A stretch of 29,870 nt of DNA, taken from assembly GCA_934623455.1 (NCBI GenBank), contig CAKTVK010000018.1, positions 1-29,870 of the forward strand. The letters run 5' to 3'. The notes under the pieces are model-generated. The model saw only the letters and a program-made list of their open reading frames with translations, ran no database searches and was not told where the DNA came from. Below are positions 7,546 to 14,725 of the stretch, piece after piece. How positions within the stretch are numbered: position 1 is the stretch's first letter; every line of letters starts with the position of its first letter. The position numbers and the translations under genes are program-made. Origin of the DNA: an uncultured Eggerthellaceae bacterium. GTDB taxonomy: Bacteria > Actinomycetota > Coriobacteriia > Coriobacteriales > Eggerthellaceae.

Positions 7546-8400
7546 ATGAATTACCCAAAAGCAAAAAGCTTCGACTCTTCTCTTGTTTCGTCAAAAATAA
7601 TGGGTCCAAATCCGCTTCTTCTCACCGAAGAACTTTTTCAGATTTTGGAACAGGGGATTCTGGAACAGGGGACGGAGGTCTGTTCCAGAATCCCATCCTG
7701 TATGCCAACGCGTATGACTGATGGTGGACGAACTGAATGGAGCAAACCTCCATTGCCCCTTGTTTCGCGCCCCGACTGCTTGGCGCCGTCTGCCGGTTCC
7801 GTCGTTCTTGATTTGGGGAGCGGAACAGGCATTACTTCGGTGATGCTTGCTCGTGAGTATGGCTTCGTTACATATGCTGCCGACTTGTGGAGCGATCCGA
7901 GCGAAAACATGCGCTTCTTTGAAAGTATGGGGCTCTGCAATCGGGAAATTATTCCCGTCAAGGTTGATGTGCAGGACGGGTTGCCCTTCGCGCACGAGTT
8001 CTTCGATGCCGTGGTAAGCATCGATTCTTACAGCTATTTCGGGCGCGATGCATCGTTTCTCGACGAAAAGCTGCTCCCCTATGTGAAGCGAGGCGGGCTT
8101 ATTCTTCTTGCGATTCCGGGCATGAAAGCGGATTGCCACGATAACTTGCCCGCATGCTTGCTTGAATCGTGGGATGCTGAACAACTTGATTATATGCATG
8201 ATATTCCCTGGTGGAGAGCGATTTTCGAGCAATCGAAAGGTGCAGAGATTGTTGCCATGGAGCAGATGGAATGCACTGCTCAAGCATGGGCGGAGTGGCT
8301 TGCATGCGACAACGATTACGCACGGGGAGACAGAGCTTCGATTGAAGCGGGTGCGTTGGACTACCTTAACACCATTGCAGTGGTCTTGCGCAGGAAATAA
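7546..8400 (+). CDS. Class I SAM-dependent methyltransferase with an in-frame insertion
   Basis: A 284-residue methyltransferase. The family hallmark N-terminus (NYPKAKSFDSSL...MGPNP) is followed by SAM-binding motif I VVLDLGSGTG (86-95), motif II AADLW and motif IV FDAVVSIDSYSYFG. Its C-terminal part, with AWAEWLACDNDYA, also fits the family. AAAGGA precedes the ATG. In relatives I recall, about ten residues separate the EEL helix from motif I. Here there are about 56, because a palindromic element and flanking sequence are inserted in frame (encoded residues about 34-78), leaving the frame open. The insert lies before the SAM motif, so activity may survive. Substrate unknown. Confidence 0.85.
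   Translation: MNYPKAKSFDSSLVSSKIMGPNPLLLTEELFQILEQGILEQGTEVCSRIPSCMPTRMTDGGRTEWSKPPLPLVSRPDCLAPSAGSVVLDLGSGTGITSVMLAREYGFVTYAADLWSDPSENMRFFESMGLCNREIIPVKVDVQDGLPFAHEFFDAVVSIDSYSYFGRDASFLDEKLLPYVKRGGLILLAIPGMKADCHDNLPACLLESWDAEQLDYMHDIPWWRAIFEQSKGAEIVAMEQMECTAQAWAEWLACDNDYARGDRASIEAGALDYLNTIAVVLRRK
7646..7694. repeat. GGGGACGG-type palindromic repeat, copy 3, inside a coding sequence
   Basis: Perfect 15-bp arms GGGATTCTGGAACAG (7654-7668) and its complement (7680-7694) flank the 11-base loop GGGACGGAGGT. A partial duplication, TGGAACAGGGGA, is present at 7646-7657 and 7661-7672. The element is read through in frame by the methyltransferase gene. The loop is shared with copy 2 at 7007. Confidence 0.85.
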
Positions 8401-8468
8401 TGGTTGTCGTGCTCCGTTTGATTCGCTGTTTCCCGCTTCTCTCCCCGGTTTTGAGATTTATGAATCAG

Positions 8469-8698
8469 GTTGTTGAAAAACCGGGGTCAAATTCGAAGTT
8501 GTGATAGGTTGGAAGTAGGTCGAAAGTTAGTGTTGAGTAGGGATTTTAATATGCTCTAATCGAGTATAATTTTGAACTGGTGATTTGCTAATGCTTATTT
8601 TTCACAAACGGCGTGCTGCGCGAAAATACCACGATTCTCATCCATGACCTACTTCCAACCAGCATTAACTTCGAATTAGGGAGCCATTTTTCAACAAC
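8469..8698. mobile_element. 230-bp MITE-like element with 53-bp inverted repeats
   Basis: The left arm 8469-8521 and right arm 8646-8698 are imperfect inverted repeats. They share the outer GTTGTTGAAAAA, the middle AATTCGAAGTT and the inner GGTTGGAAGTAGGTC. The 124-base centre has no long ORF, only a TATAAT at 8565-8570 and an 18-codon frame at 8591 rich in Lys and Arg, possibly the start of a deleted transposase. The left end TTGTTGAAAAACCGGGG resembles that of the element at 19295, which is also about 230 bp. No clear target duplication was found. The element fills the otherwise gene-free 8401-8836. Confidence 0.75.
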
Positions 8699-8836
8699 AT
8701 GCATGAAAGTCAGTCTGCTGATGCGAAAATATATCGGTGCGTCCCGCGTCGGCGGCATGCATATGGACGATTCCTCTTCCGCGTGCGACAATACCCATCA
8801 TAATAAGCGCAATCGATTGGAAAACGGAGGTTCCGC

Positions 8837-9466
8837 ATGGCGACGAACACGCAGGGACGCGAGACGCAGCATTGCGAACTCGCCCTCAGATTGAGGTTAG
8901 ATTTCCTCTTTGACGAGCTTGAGTGCTCTCGCATTCTTTTGGTGCCCGCCGCATCCCCTCTCGACGACCTGCACACTATGATCCAGGCCTGCGGAAACTG
9001 GCTGAACTACCACCTGTACAATTTCAAGTTCGTATCAAAGGGCAAACTCGTGCAGGCGGAACCCCTCTGGCAGATAGAGCAGCTGGAGGATTTTACCCCC
9101 GAGATTGCCAAGCGCGACGCCGCGAAGGTCTCGGTCGAGGATGCGCTGTCCGAGTTGCCGTCCATGTTGTACTCCTACGACTACGGCGACGGCTGGGAGA
9201 TATCCATCACGCGCATGGGCTACCTCTTCGATCGGGAATCGAGCGCTTTACCGCGCGTGGAGAAGGGAATCGGCGCCTGGCCGCCAGACGACGTCGGTGG
9301 CGAAGGTGGTCTGAGCAGGTTCCTGCACGTATGGGACGACCTCGCCGACCCCGAACACGACTACCTTGCCGATTGGGGGAAGCAGCAGGGGTTCGAGAAG
9401 TACTCGTTGGCGAAATGCAACCGCCGCCTTTCCCGCTGGGAGGACTTCAGGGCAAAAGAGGCGTAG
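8837..9466 (+). CDS. Plasmid pRiA4b ORF-3-like protein (IS1096 TnpR-like family)
   Basis: Protein of 209 residues matching the PRiA4_ORF3 family. It has an N-terminal strand with LDDLHTMIQACGNW, then SYDYGDGWEISI (113-124), then the PPDDVGG block (149-155) and FLHVWDDLADPEHDYLADW. Members are frequent on plasmids and next to IS elements, once labelled resolvase-like, but their biochemical role is not established. Family members usually have Cys just before the PPEDVGG block; here it is Trp (GAWPPDD). GGAGG before the ATG is a strong ribosome binding site. The gene starts 139 bases after the inverted-repeat element. Confidence 0.82.
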   Translation: MATNTQGRETQHCELALRLRLDFLFDELECSRILLVPAASPLDDLHTMIQACGNWLNYHLYNFKFVSKGKLVQAEPLWQIEQLEDFTPEIAKRDAAKVSVEDALSELPSMLYSYDYGDGWEISITRMGYLFDRESSALPRVEKGIGAWPPDDVGGEGGLSRFLHVWDDLADPEHDYLADWGKQQGFEKYSLAKCNRRLSRWEDFRAKEA

Positions 9467-9515
9467 ACTCGCAGGGACCGTAGACTGCGGCCCCTGGCCT
9501 AATAGGTCCTGCGCA

Positions 9516-9538
9516 AACCATCCTTTTGAAGGGTGGTT
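9516..9538 (+). terminator. Stem-loop after the pRiA4b ORF-3-like gene
   Basis: AACCATCCTT and AAGGGTGGTT form a 10-bp stem (one G-T pair) with loop TTG, 50 bases after the stop codon. No clear T-run follows, so termination is only probable. Confidence 0.4.
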
Positions 9539-9621
9539 CATGATTTGACTGCTACGCTCCATCTTGCAAAAAGCTTGTCTGCATCAATTTGGTTCTTAAG
9601 CATTTTAGTTTTTGTTAGGTT

Positions 9622-9665
9622 GGTATTAAAAATGAAGTGGCGGAAATCTTGAAATATTCCGCCAC
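9622..9665 (-). terminator. Rho-independent terminator of the zinc-ribbon membrane protein gene
   Basis: Reading the reverse strand, perfect 9-bp arms (GTGGCGGAA at 9657-9665, TTCCGCCAC at 9637-9645) enclose an 11-base loop. A T-rich stretch (TTCATTTTTAA) follows. It lies about 30 bases past the stop codon at 9694. Confidence 0.75.
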
Positions 9666-9693
9666 CATAAAAACACCTATTCGTCAAGAAGCG

Positions 9694-10218
9694 CTACCAG
9701 GCGCTTATTTCAGTCATCTTGAAGCTTACAGCGCCTTCGTCAAACCCGGTTGCTTCGTACTTCCAAATGCCATCAGCATCAAGGTTGTTGATATTGGTCC
9801 AGGCGCTTCCAATCTGCGCGCCGTCTTCATCGTAGAGGTTGAATTGGATTTGAGCATAACTCAAATCTTTTCCAGAGATATTTTTTAGCGATCCATTGAT
9901 TTTCGGATAACCGTATTCGATCGTCATTTCTGGCTCGCTAACTGTTTCGAATTTCTTTGAAATCTGATACGCCTGGTCATTGGCATGTTCGTCGGTTGCC
10001 ATTGTAGAACTAGATGATTGCGAAGAATTAGAAGAATTGATATTCGATGAATCTTTTTTGTTTCCCCCTGTTGCACCTGCGGCAACACTAAAAACAACAA
10101 TGATTGCAAGGATTATGAGAATAACCTTGCCAATACCTCCTTTTAGTTTTGCTCCGCATTTGGGGCATGTTTTAGCTGATTTGCTTACTTCGGTACCGCA
10201 GTCTTTGCATGTTTTCAT
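9694..10218 (-). CDS. Zinc-ribbon, single-pass membrane protein with FxLYD domain
   Basis: A 174-residue membrane protein. An N-terminal zinc ribbon has two CxxC pairs (C4/C7, C18/C21), followed by one membrane helix (about 31-48) and a Ser/Asn-rich linker (55-75). A C-terminal beta-rich FxLYD-type domain follows (about 85-174, key FNLYD at 126-130), probably outside the cell. Such zinc-ribbon/FxLYD proteins are common and uncharacterised in Gram-positive bacteria. The ATG at 10218 is chosen for AAGGAGA at 10224-10230; a TTG at 10281 would translate the CT repeat as a SLSLS tail. Its promoter carries a dinucleotide repeat in the spacer (separate entry). Confidence 0.85.
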   Translation of the reverse strand: MKTCKDCGTEVSKSAKTCPKCGAKLKGGIGKVILIILAIIVVFSVAAGATGGNKKDSSNINSSNSSQSSSSTMATDEHANDQAYQISKKFETVSEPEMTIEYGYPKINGSLKNISGKDLSYAQIQFNLYDEDGAQIGSAWTNINNLDADGIWKYEATGFDEGAVSFKMTEISAW

Positions 10219-10250
10219 AATGGTCTCCTTCTGTAAAAGCAATAGTCTCA

Positions 10251-10281
10251 ATTTTGAGAGAGAGAGAGAGAGGAATGTCAA
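10251..10281 (-). promoter_or_regulatory. Promoter with a (CT)n repeat between -35 and -10
   Basis: On the reverse strand a perfect -35, TTGACA (10281-10276), is followed by a 19-bp spacer and CAAAAT (10256-10251), a 4-of-6 match to the -10 consensus. The spacer is almost entirely an alternating CT tract (17 bases at 10256-10272). Loss of one CT unit would give the optimal 17-bp spacer. Transcription would begin about 25 bases before the start codon of the zinc-ribbon membrane protein. Confidence 0.55.
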
Positions 10282-10479
10282 CTCCTTGCTTTCAAAATGA
10301 TGTGATTTTGCTAATGGCGCGTAAGTTTGTTGCGGTTGCCGAAATAAAAAGCGATTCTTTTGATGCGCTTAAACCGTTTCGGCTTCTTTTTCGTAAAGGC
10401 CGTCATGGCTCGACTCGTTCGCCCTTGTCAAGGAAAGTTCAGATTCCCTGTTCCATCGATGAATTGAGTAAGGTGCCTC

Positions 10480-10522
10480 TTGAAGCAAGTCGTTGTGTAT
10501 GCAATAATAAGAACATATGTTC
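10480..10522 (+). promoter_or_regulatory. Y-family polymerase promoter with LexA (SOS) operator
   Basis: TTGAAG (10480-10485) and AATAAT (10503-10508) are separated by exactly 17 bp. The perfect palindrome GAACATATGTTC (10511-10522) matches the Gram-positive/actinobacterial LexA box (GAAC-N4-GTTC). It covers the expected transcription start (about 10515) and the start codon at 10517. LexA control of a translesion polymerase is well established in other bacteria; here it is predicted from the site. Confidence 0.8.
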
Positions 10523-12415
10523 GAGTATAAGTACATAGCAATTGACTTGAAGTCCTTCTATGCATCGGTTGAATGCGCAGATAGAGGTCTTAATCCGCTC
10601 ACGGCTAATTTAGTGGTTGCGGATGCGCGGCGTACGGAAAAGACCATCTGCCTGGCTGTTTCGCCCTCGCTTAAAGCGTATGGCGTGGGCGGCCGCGCGC
10701 GACTTTTCGAGGCCGTGCGTCAGGTGCGCGAGGTAAACGCGGAGCGGCTTCAGGCTCTTCGCCGTGCACGTGCGGGGGCATCCCCAAACGCGCGCTCGGA
10801 GGCGCATTCGGACGCGTGGGCCGGTGGGCGGTCGGAGGTGCACACGAAAACATGCGCTGTGACCTTGGGTGGAAAGAACAATGCGTTATCTTTCGCACAC
10901 GAGGGCGATTTCGATTCTGAAGGTTATGGCAATCAGAGCTTTCAGAACCCTCATCTTTTCGAGGACGACTGCACGGGACGCGACCTTGAGAAATATCGTG
11001 CGTTTGAGCAGTCGCTTTTCACGTCAGCTTCGTTCGACGATGCCGTGGTGCGGCAAAAACCCGAAGTCGAGCTGGACTTTCTTATCGCGCGCCCACGCAT
11101 GGCGAAATACATCGAAGTCTCAACGAAAATATACCAAGTGTATCTGAAGTATTTCTCGCCCGAGGACATCCACGTGTATTCCATCGACGAAGTGTTCATT
11201 GATGCATCGAAATATGCAAACGTCCACAAGATGGATATCAAAACGCTCGCTTCTACGGTGGTTTCCGACGTTTTTCAGACAACGGGCATTACTGCAACGG
11301 CGGGAATCGGCACGAACTTGTTCCTTTCGAAAGTTGCCCTTGATGTTCTTGCTAAGCATGAAGAGCCTGATGAGAACGGTGTTCGTATTGCGATGCTTGA
11401 CGAGCAGGCGTATAAAGAACGCATTTGGCCGCATCGTCCGCTCACGGATATTTGGCGCGTGGGCAGGGGATACGCGCGCAAGCTTGAAGCGAACGGCATG
11501 TTCACCATGGGCGATGTTGCGCGTTGCTCGCTGGGCGGGCGCGGCGATAAGCTCAACGAGGATTTGCTGTTCAAGCTGTTTGGGAAAAACGCCGAGCTTT
11601 TGATCGACCACGCGTGGGGCCACGAGCCGGTGACCATGCGCGAAATCAAAGAATACAAGCCGGCGGTCAATTGCAAGGCGTCGGGGCAAGTGCTCCAACA
11701 TGCTTATAGCACGAAGGCTGCGCGCTTGGTGGTGCGGGAAATGGCCGATGCGCTTGCGTTTGACCTGTTGGCAGAGGGGTTGGTAACCGATAAGCTCACG
11801 CTGACGGTTGGCTACGATCGTTCGTGCTTGGAAGACGGGGCGCTTGCTGCGGCGTATGCGGGCCCCGTCACTTCCGATCGATACGGTCGGGAAGTGCCCC
11901 AGCATGCTCATGGAACGGTGAATTTGGAGGAATGCACGGCCTCGTCGCGCATCATCACGAAAGCGATTTTGGAGCTCTACGATCGCTTGGTGAATCCGAA
12001 GTTGCTGGTGCGCCGCATAAACTTGAGCGCCGAGCGCGTGGTGCCAAAAGAAATCGCCGAACAGGAGAAAAACCATGGTCAGATGTCGCTTTTCGACTGG
12101 GAAGAGGAAGCGGGAGCGTCATCTTCCAGCGCAGGCGTCGCAACTGCTGGCGCCGCGGGAACTCATCGCGGCACGGCGGGCGGGACGGCTGGTGCGCCCG
12201 TTGGAGCGGAATGCGGGGCAGGCGTTGCGGACGCTCGCCCTGCGAACCCTTCTCCTTCGGAAGCTGCTCTGCTTGAGAAAGAGCGCTTCTTGCACGATGC
12301 CGTGTTGGACGTGCGCAACAAATTCGGCAAGAACGCCGTGTTTCGAGCGGTAAGTTTGCAAGAAGGCGCCACGGCGCGTCAGCGAAACAACCAGATTGGA
12401 GGTCACAACGCATGA
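10517..12415 (+). CDS. Y-family translesion DNA polymerase (UmuC/DinB type)
   Basis: Error-prone polymerase of 632 residues. The catalytic core has D10 in YIAIDLKSFYASVEC and the S222-I-D224-E225 motif (SIDEVFID). It is followed by GIGTNLFLSKVALDVLAKHE, the DNA-binding region with ERIWPHRPLTDIWRVG, and a little-finger domain. A sliding-clamp-binding motif QMSLFDW starts at residue 522. Between about residues 75 and 165 an insertion of low conservation extends the palm/fingers. After the clamp motif, an Ala/Gly-rich tail leads to a conserved end (KFGKNAVFRAVSLQEGATAR). There is no ribosome binding site; the promoter predicts an almost leaderless mRNA. The small gene at 12412 overlaps its stop by four bases. 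Confidence 0.93.
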   Translation: MFEYKYIAIDLKSFYASVECADRGLNPLTANLVVADARRTEKTICLAVSPSLKAYGVGGRARLFEAVRQVREVNAERLQALRRARAGASPNARSEAHSDAWAGGRSEVHTKTCAVTLGGKNNALSFAHEGDFDSEGYGNQSFQNPHLFEDDCTGRDLEKYRAFEQSLFTSASFDDAVVRQKPEVELDFLIARPRMAKYIEVSTKIYQVYLKYFSPEDIHVYSIDEVFIDASKYANVHKMDIKTLASTVVSDVFQTTGITATAGIGTNLFLSKVALDVLAKHEEPDENGVRIAMLDEQAYKERIWPHRPLTDIWRVGRGYARKLEANGMFTMGDVARCSLGGRGDKLNEDLLFKLFGKNAELLIDHAWGHEPVTMREIKEYKPAVNCKASGQVLQHAYSTKAARLVVREMADALAFDLLAEGLVTDKLTLTVGYDRSCLEDGALAAAYAGPVTSDRYGREVPQHAHGTVNLEECTASSRIITKAILELYDRLVNPKLLVRRINLSAERVVPKEIAEQEKNHGQMSLFDWEEEAGASSSSAGVATAGAAGTHRGTAGGTAGAPVGAECGAGVADARPANPSPSEAALLEKERFLHDAVLDVRNKFGKNAVFRAVSLQEGATARQRNNQIGGHNA

Positions 12416-12906
12416 GTTCGCTTGGAAATGCGCTTTCGGTCGCAGCGGATGCGGAGCGTGGTTCTTCTGCTGATCGAGAAGCCCCCGACCCAACAAACAT
12501 GAGCGCGTTCGGACTGCAGTGGACGCTTGTGGAAGAGGGCGTTGAGCGATCTGACACTTCTGCGGACACGCAATCCGCCGCGGCGCCCGCCAGCACCGCG
12601 CCCACCCGTGCCGCGCTCGCTTGCGGCGAAATGCCTGGCAAATACGACGACATCATCAATCTGTCACGTCCGAAATCGTTGCGCCCCGCCATGCCGCTGC
12701 GCGATAGGGCAGCGCAGTTCGCACCGTTTGCAGCATTAACAGGCTACGATGCTTCGGTGCAAAATGCTGCGCGCGCTATGGCGGCACGCGTAGAGGAAAT
12801 CGACCGGGGAATCCCCATCGAGCTGGAAGAAATGGTGTTCCCCGCAGGCGACGATTTCGATGAATACGAGGCGTTTGACGACTTCGAGGACTTCAAAGAC
12901 TGGTAG
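12412..12906 (+). CDS. Small partner protein of the Y-family polymerase
   Basis: A 164-residue protein whose central block (about 75-115, KYDDIINLSRPKS...PLRDRAAQFAPFAALTGYDA) matches small proteins commonly encoded directly after UmuC/DinB genes in Clostridia and Coriobacteria. The first 70 residues are low-complexity Ala/Ser/Asp, and the C-terminus is very acidic (DDFDEYEAFDDFEDF). GGAGG precedes the ATG, which overlaps the polymerase stop (ATGA), so the two are translationally coupled and co-regulated by the SOS operator. The function is not established. An accessory or regulatory subunit for translesion synthesis is inferred from context only. Confidence 0.75.
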   Translation: MSSLGNALSVAADAERGSSADREAPDPTNMSAFGLQWTLVEEGVERSDTSADTQSAAAPASTAPTRAALACGEMPGKYDDIINLSRPKSLRPAMPLRDRAAQFAPFAALTGYDASVQNAARAMAARVEEIDRGIPIELEEMVFPAGDDFDEYEAFDDFEDFKDW

Positions 12907-12929
12907 AACGTAATCCGCCACAGGTCTTG

Positions 12930-13601
12930 TTACAGGTCTTTGCGCTGGTAGATGCGCAGGCTTACGGCGCCGCTTGTTGCATAAGAGGCCAGCGCTACGG
13001 CAGCGCATATAATAACGAAAAGCTCAATGTTTTCGTCCATCCACTGGCCAGCAACTGCTAAGAAGTCAGATGGCACCAGGTAGTTGATGCAGCCGAAGAC
13101 CGCGAAAGCGCAAACGAAAAACGCAATCATGGCATATCGCACGCCCGCCACATTGCCAAATTTGATCAGAAACGGCTGAACGAAAGCAACAATGATGAGC
13201 ATTGCGGCAGTTGTTGTAACGCAAATGCCGGCGATTTCTATTGCTGGCAAGCATTCGAAATCGGCGCTCAAGCTGCCAGCCAAGACATTAGTGAGAGTGC
13301 CCAGGGCAATGCAGGCGACAATGGTTGCAATCGAGAGAAGAAGAAGCATGGTGTAGCGTCCGGCAATGATATCGCGGCGGGAAACCGGCAATGCGGCGCG
13401 GAATCGGCCCCAGCCGTTTGCCGCATCGGCAGATGCAAAGGTAAACAGGAAGAGCAGGGGCTCCATGGCGCACAATGCCGATAGCGGGGCCATCAATTTC
13501 GTGCTGAAGTAAAGCACAATATACACAACGGCAAAAGATATGATTGTTGCTGCGAAGGTGGTTCGTATGTAAGCAAATTCAGATTGCAATACGGCTTTCA
13601 T
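12930..13601 (-). CDS. ABC-2 type transporter permease
   Basis: Integral membrane protein of 223 residues with about six hydrophobic helices, ending in a short basic tail (RIYQRKDL). A conserved cytoplasmic WGRFRAALPVSRRDIIAGRY loop between helices 2 and 3 is typical of ABC2_membrane_5 permeases, which partner YtrB-like ATPases. AAGGAA lies upstream of the ATG. It is the last gene of a three-gene reverse-strand operon, 40 bases after the ATPase stop. Its substrate is unknown; related operons respond to cell-wall-active antibiotics or lantibiotics. Confidence 0.85.
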   Translation of the reverse strand: MKAVLQSEFAYIRTTFAATIISFAVVYIVLYFSTKLMAPLSALCAMEPLLFLFTFASADAANGWGRFRAALPVSRRDIIAGRYTMLLLLSIATIVACIALGTLTNVLAGSLSADFECLPAIEIAGICVTTTAAMLIIVAFVQPFLIKFGNVAGVRYAMIAFFVCAFAVFGCINYLVPSDFLAVAGQWMDENIELFVIICAAVALASYATSGAVSLRIYQRKDL

Positions 13602-13641
13602 CAGGTATTCCTTTCGAAGGAGAGGGTTAGTGCATGTCGGT

Positions 13642-14667
13642 TTAGCGGCGAAGGAAAGCGTTTGTTACGGTTGCTGCGGTCTGTCGGCGTTGTTCAATTG
13701 CTTGGGTGCCTTTCAGTGCGAATTGCAAGTATTCCTCGATAGTCGTGCGGTCGCAGGTAACATCGGGGAATGCCTGCGCGAAGGCGAAGCGATCGGGCAC
13801 CAGAATGTCAACGCTGAAAGCGCGTTGCAATACGCGCGGCAGGGACACCCCGAAACATTCTGATGCGGACGTCTCGGCGGAGCTCCCGGCGCCTTTCCCT
13901 TCCGCTTCCATCTCAAGGTCGCTCAGAACGGCAAGGACCTCTTTTGCTTGTTCAGAAGTGCAGTGGGCCACGCCAACGGTATCGGTGATTTCTTCGCGCG
14001 GCAGGTTGAAGATGATGGCTCCGGCATTAATGCCCACCACGCGATCGGCAATATGCTCAAGATCGCTTGTGATGTGGCTGGAAAGCAGCACGCCGTGGGC
14101 GCCGTCGCTCGCGAAATCGCTCAAGCGATCAAGAATCTCATCGCGCGCAATAGGGTCGAGCCCCGCGGTAGCTTCGTCAAGAATCAGCAGGTCAGCGCCG
14201 TGGGAAAGCGCGCAGGCAAGTTGAAGCTTCATGCTCATGCCGCGCGAGAGGTTCTTCACCTTCGTTTTTGGCTTGACGTCGAAATCGCGTAAAAGACCGT
14301 TGAACGTGCCGGCATTCCACTGCGGGTAGGTGGGTGCAACGCAGGCCGCCGCTTGCTTTACGGTCAGCTCGGAAGGGAAGGGGCAGGTGTCGAACACCAC
14401 GCCAATGCGTCCGCGCAGTTCGCGCTGCACGGTATCGGGTGCGTTTGCCCCGAAGGGTTGTCCGAACAGGCGGATTTCGCCGCTATCAAGGTGTAAAAGC
14501 CCCAGCAGTGCACGGATGACGGTCGTTTTGCCCGCGCCATTCGCGCCCACGAAGCCGATGATTTCGCCTGGCTGCATGCGAAGGTTAATGCCATTGAGCG
14601 CAAACGTATCGCTTAACGTTCGTTGTGCGCCGTTTATTTCGAAAAGATAAGATTGCGAAGTGTTCAT
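13642..14667 (-). CDS. ABC transporter ATP-binding protein (YtrB/BcrA-like)
   Basis: ATPase of about 341 residues energising the adjacent permease. Walker A is GANGAGKTT (41-49), the signature is LSRGM (140-144), Walker B is LLILDEA (160-166) and the switch histidine is H198 in LLSSHIT. A C-terminal extension of about 110 residues, typical of drug/bacitracin-type exporters, carries a Gly/Ser/Glu-rich insert. The ATG at 14667 is preceded by GGAG at six-base spacing. An upstream ATG at 14733, overlapping the end of the GntR gene, is possible and would add 22 residues. Second gene of the GntR-ATPase-permease operon. Confidence 0.88.
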   Translation of the reverse strand: MNTSQSYLFEINGAQRTLSDTFALNGINLRMQPGEIIGFVGANGAGKTTVIRALLGLLHLDSGEIRLFGQPFGANAPDTVQRELRGRIGVVFDTCPFPSELTVKQAAACVAPTYPQWNAGTFNGLLRDFDVKPKTKVKNLSRGMSMKLQLACALSHGADLLILDEATAGLDPIARDEILDRLSDFASDGAHGVLLSSHITSDLEHIADRVVGINAGAIIFNLPREEITDTVGVAHCTSEQAKEVLAVLSDLEMEAEGKGAGSSAETSASECFGVSLPRVLQRAFSVDILVPDRFAFAQAFPDVTCDRTTIEEYLQFALKGTQAIEQRRQTAATVTNAFLRR

Positions 14668-14725
14668 AACTAACTCCAACGTCTCGTTAGGATCGTAATG
14701 TTCGATGCGTTTGAATGAGCTGCGA

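Noticed and set aside
8591..8647. 18-codon frame inside the 230-bp element as a real gene
   Set aside because: It is too short, lacks a ribosome binding site and ends in the right inverted repeat; at most a transposase remnant.
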